Source: Camarhynchus parvulus (lineage: Eukaryota; Chordata; Aves; Passeriformes; Thraupidae). From it: a stretch of DNA of 64,000 bases. The number at the start of each line of letters is the position of its first letter. Position 1 is the first letter of the stretch. Location of the stretch: NCBI RefSeq assembly GCF_901933205.1, contig NC_044571.1:76199689-76263688 (forward strand), read 5' to 3'. The translations under genes were made by a program, and so were the position numbers. The notes under the pieces were generated by a model. It saw nothing but the letters and a program-made list of their open reading frames with translations. It was not told where the DNA came from and searched no databases. Shown piece after piece: positions 59,914-64,000 of the stretch.

Positions 59914-62900
59914 CTGGGGGTGTGCTTGCTTTGTAGTAGTATGAGAAGTGTTTAACTCTTCAGTAGATGTACAAAAATCCTCTAGACCGAGTGGAAGCTA
60001 AAGCTGCAGAATGACACTGCTGTCACTGGACACGGGGCTGCAGCTGCCAGAACCAGGCTGGTGGAGCCACTTGTGCTGCAGTCCTTCAGAGCAGCTGCTG
60101 GGAGGCTGATTTTGGGGGGATACTTCGGCACCTCCAGGTTAGAGACAATAAACACTGATTAGTCACTGAGTTCAAACCTGTATGGCTGGGAAAGGGTGCG
60201 TGTGTGGGGGGGGGCAGAACTGTCTTCCACATTTTTTGCCATTCAAACCCTCTACAAGACAGGACACAAAAAAAACTTATTTAATCACTTATTTATATCT
60301 TTATTTATTCTTACATGGAAGGTTGTGACTTTAATCAAAACTGAAGCAAACTGCCAGCCAATAGAAGCATCAAAACTCAAAATAAATTACAATGCCTTCC
60401 TGATCTCCTGGCATAAACACATACAAAGGGAAAGTTTATTAAAAAGCCTGCCCTGCAGTGCAGAACGTCCAAGCACAGCAGCACTAGCAAGAGATGTTGA
60501 TGTGAGAGCACAGACCGTGGCACTGTGGGAGAAGAGGTGCTGGCATGGCGCTGCTGGTCCGGATCAGCAAAAATACACCTGAGTAGAGACACCATTAGCA
60601 CAGCAGCCTACACATTGGGTAATCATTAATTTGTAATTATTTAAAAGCCAGAGTTTCAGAATAAATTGTCCCTGGACTTTACAGAGCCAGTCCACACCAA
60701 GAGCTGGAGCTTTCTGCTGCCAAATTGATCAGTGCCAGATCTGCCCTCTGAGGTGCAAGATGCAGCACACTGCAGGATGCATCCATCCACCATCCATCCA
60801 TCCTGGGATCCTCAGTCATGGGGGAGAAGAGCTTTTCTTGTTGCTGGTCATGGACCTGGACTGGCGCAACCTTTCCTTGGCTGCACCAACAGGGCACATC
60901 ACCCCTGGCTTTTAAGGAACTGACTCCAGTGCTCAGGTGATCCTTCCCTCATCCTTAATGTGTTTTGCTTCCCACCCCACTGCCTTGTGATGTGGTGTGC
61001 AACAGGCAAGGAGTGGGAGCTGCAGCCTGGTGAGGGGCACAGGCAGAATGGCTGGGAAATGCCAGGTGGTGCTCCATCAACAGGAGAGACCACCCCCCTC
61101 CTTTCCTGTTCCAAGGAAATACTGGCAAAAACTGGACTGCTGGTGTAGACATCACCCCTTGCTAAGGATGTGCTGAAGTGTTAGTGTGCCCTCAGAGAAG
61201 GATTAGTCATGCCAACAACGCCAATATTCATGGACATAATTTCCATGTAATACAGACCATCTTGAAAGTGATGTTGCAGTTTCATTTCTGAATGTCCTCA
61301 TTCTTGTCAATTGATATCTTGGATGTTACCAGTGTTCCATGTACACATCACAGTTTAACAGCACTGGGACTTACCGCACAGATGATTCATTTTCCAAATT
61401 AATTTAGTTTTAAGCATTCCATGCAGTATAAAACAACTGGGGAAGGAATTTAGTCAGTACAAAAATACATTAATTTCTTTTACATGGAAATTCTATTAAC
61501 AGCTAGCACACAGCAGAAAATAGTCTTAAAGTCTCTGAGACACTTGAACTTCAAGATGTCAAAGTGAAAGAATACTTAAATATGCAGTGGAGCAGATCTT
61601 CATTGGTACCTTTATTTAGGCCCCCATTATTCATTTACACAATGATGTTCCTCAGGATTGAGTGGAATAGCTTTGTGTGTGCATACATATATCTATCTAT
61701 ATATTTATATGTATCTATACATAGATATATATCTATATATGTAATCTATAGATCTATAATCTATCTATAGATCTATATCTATATCTATATCTATGTGTCT
61801 GCTCTGTCCCAGTTCAGCCTCAATGCACGCCTCTTTTGCTCAAGGATAGTTTGGGGTTTTATTCTTTTTAACAGACATGGTAATAGAAGGGTATAAAGAA
61901 TAAAATAAGATTACTCATTATTTGACATAGGCTGTCTAAACCCTTTGAGGCAGAAGGTTTTGCTTTAACCTTTAGCAGATGAGAGTCCCCCTAAATGAGA
62001 TAGGATTTTTATTGTGACATCTCAGACTCCACAATGATGCAGATGCTCTCGTGCCTGACTCATCTCTGCACAGCACAGTGAGCTTCCTCTTAGACATACT
62101 AACAAGTAAAGCAATAATTGCTGCCTGCTCACAGGGAAGGCAGTGCTGACATTTTGTGATTATCTAAATGAAAGAAATAAATGGTGTCAGAGATGCTGCC
62201 GTGTGGGAATTCAGATGAAACCATCATTTGCTTTCCTTTATGTCAGTAATGAAGGTGTTGCAGCCCTGGAGAAGGCACCAAACTGAGCCAAGGCTGAGGT
62301 GATGCTCTGAGGAGGTCCAGTATCCTAAATCACTCCCTGTGGGCTGCACTGGCTTTGGTATTACCACTGTCTCACTCAGATGTTCCTGCAGGGAAGGCTG
62401 ACCTAAACGTGTGCCAGGGAAAGAGCTGTGCTTGTTTCTTCTGCCTTCAGGTGAGGAGCTATTTGTGAGATATTCACACAAATAACACCATGATAAATAC
62501 TCTGTCTTGATTATCCTTCTGGATATAAAATATCCAGCCAAGCTAATTAGCTAAAAAGCCACAATATTCACGTGAGTTTCTCATGCTGATGTGCTTACAG
62601 ATATCATTATTATGATCATGCTTACATTTGGTCCCAGTTCATTTAGGAAATATTTCAAGGCATCATTTGAACAAAGATGAAAAAATATTAAGGCAAGGGT
62701 TTGGTAGGCGCAGACTTAGTTCTGTGTTGCTCTGAGGGTAAAAATAATTGTGCTGGTTTGTTTTGTATTGTCTGAACTTCAGTGGGGATGGGGAGGACAG
62801 GGAGAAGGGCCCATCTGGAAATGTTACAAATCACAGCTGGAAGAGGGTGACACACTCCTATGGCATTCACTGCAGGTTTCTCAGGGAAGGTCTGGGGAGA

Positions 62901-64000
62901 AGGACATTGTGCAGAATGGCCATATTTCCCATCAAAGGCAGGCAGTTTGTCCTAATTACTGAAAAGAAACAGCCCTTCACAGGACCAAACAAAAGCATCC
63001 CTCAAGCAACAGCAATAGCAGGAAATAACAAACTTAAAATGACAGTTTAAGATGAGGTTTTATGTAAGGATATATCTGCGTCACAGCTGCCCAGCAAAAT
63101 TTATTTGCACCTAAATATCTCTGAGGTCTCTGCTATCTACCTGATTTCTTTAGATGCCCCTGGAGGGTGCACCAGGGCCCCCCAGTGTGGTTTTTGTCTT
63201 TTCTTCTTGTGGATTTTCCCTGCTGAGAGGCATCCTGCTTGTTTTGGGGTACTTCAGGGCTCACAGTTGTCACTGCTTACACAGTCTCTGTTTCCAGCAG
63301 TTTGTGTTCAGCCTCCCCGCTCAGGTGCACTGAAACCCTAACCCTTGTTACCTTCTGGTGAGGCTCTTGCAAACAGCACGTGCTCTATTCTAGGAACCAG
63401 TTGTGTCCTGCATGCCAGTTAATTTATTTGGAGGAACACTCCACGGATCAAGCTCAGGTTTCTTATCCCCCTTCTGCCTGGTTTGGGAATTGTCCTCTGA
63501 AAGGCTTCTCAAGGGGCTTCCCAGTGTGCAGCTGTCTCACCTGCTTGTGCACCATGCACATGTTCCCCCAGGACTGCCTGAGTGTATGGTCATCTCTGCA
63601 ACATGGAGACCCCAAACGAGCTTGGCTGGAGCCCATTGCCCTGAGCTCTGCTGTGCTGTGACTGCTGTGACATGTTGGGCACCGTCCACATCCCACCCTG
63701 CCCCAAGCCCACCCAGGGCTGAGCCCCCACCCTCTCAGGCCCCCCACCTGCTGCCATAGCCAGAGCACAGCATTGCAAACCTTGTTCTGAAAATACCCCA
63801 AATCCAGATGTGCTGCGTGTTTCCCTTTGCATGTGTGGGGTTTTTTTTGTAGGAATACAAAAGCCATGACCACCAACAAAACTAAATCGCTGATATTTTT
63901 CATTCAGATGGAACTGTGATCCCTTCTAAGGGCACCCAAGAGCCATTAACAGTAATTTTAAATGAAATACACCCGTGCTGGGTCTAACTAATCAGTTCCT
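59914..64000. other. Downstream intergenic, nothing recognised
   Basis: Mixed composition; 60.0-61.1 kb and 63.1-63.8 kb are GC-richer than the average, with open frames up to 146 codons that resemble no family I know. No exon of a neighbouring gene could be supported. Confidence 0.55.
61686..61796. repeat. (ATCTAT)n microsatellite with palindromic units
   Basis: Alternating TATCTA, TATAGATCTATA and CTATAT units over about 110 bases; several units are self-complementary. Confidence 0.93.

Noticed and set aside
63463..63903. 146-codon minus-strand frame near the window end
   Set aside because: No recognisable domain, no splice-site support and no similarity to ARHGAP42, the expected neighbour.
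1..64000. tRNA or rRNA genes, CRISPR arrays, or an undescribed multi-gene system
   Set aside because: No clover-leaf, rRNA or spacer-repeat pattern was seen. Apart from PGR the window looks like ordinary avian intergenic and intronic DNA.

Overview
This is vertebrate, almost certainly avian, genomic DNA: a long AT-rich background, a gene split into eight exons with GT-AG introns, one sharp CpG island, and many 5'-truncated copies that look like the avian LINE CR1 (3' ends made of ATTCTATG/ATTCTGTG-type octamers). The translated exons match chicken progesterone receptor closely, with bird-specific details such as a Cys at the position that blocks mifepristone binding. A neoavian or passerine bird is plausible, but the species cannot be fixed from the sequence.

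The only protein-coding gene I can support is PGR (NR3C3), the nuclear progesterone receptor, complete on the + strand. Coding runs from 22636 to 52693 in eight exons: 22636-23810, 25117-25268, 35452-35568, 42866-43168, 44523-44667, 47739-47869, 50958-51115 and 52538-52693. The exons join in frame to 778 codons plus stop (chicken: 786 aa). Exon 1 encodes the whole N-terminal transactivation domain, exons 2 and 3 one zinc module each, and exons 4-8 the hinge and ligand-binding domain. The long-form (PR-B) start is M1 and the short-form (PR-A) start is M138.

Layout: 1-21.8 kb is AT-rich upstream intergenic DNA with CR1 pieces, a probable solo retroviral LTR (about 17.85-18.40 kb), a (TTTTC)n satellite (2.2-2.4 kb) and a curious fold-back repeat (10.83-10.93 kb). 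A CpG island at about 21.88-24.2 kb holds the promoter, 5' leader and exon 1. Introns fill the rest to 52.5 kb. From 52.7 to 64 kb lie the 3' UTR (end uncertain), one CR1 copy and intergenic DNA without a recognisable second gene. Exons of the expected neighbours (TRPC6 upstream, ARHGAP42 downstream in amniotes) were not found.

I see no undescribed multi-gene system. The points most worth a second look are regulatory: an almost perfect estrogen response element lying across the PR-B start codon, two minimal AUG-stop uORFs just upstream, the weak acceptor of exon 6, and a coding GAG repeat with a complementary CTC/ATC repeat in intron 1. The template-switch-like repeat at 10.8 kb is the best structural oddity.
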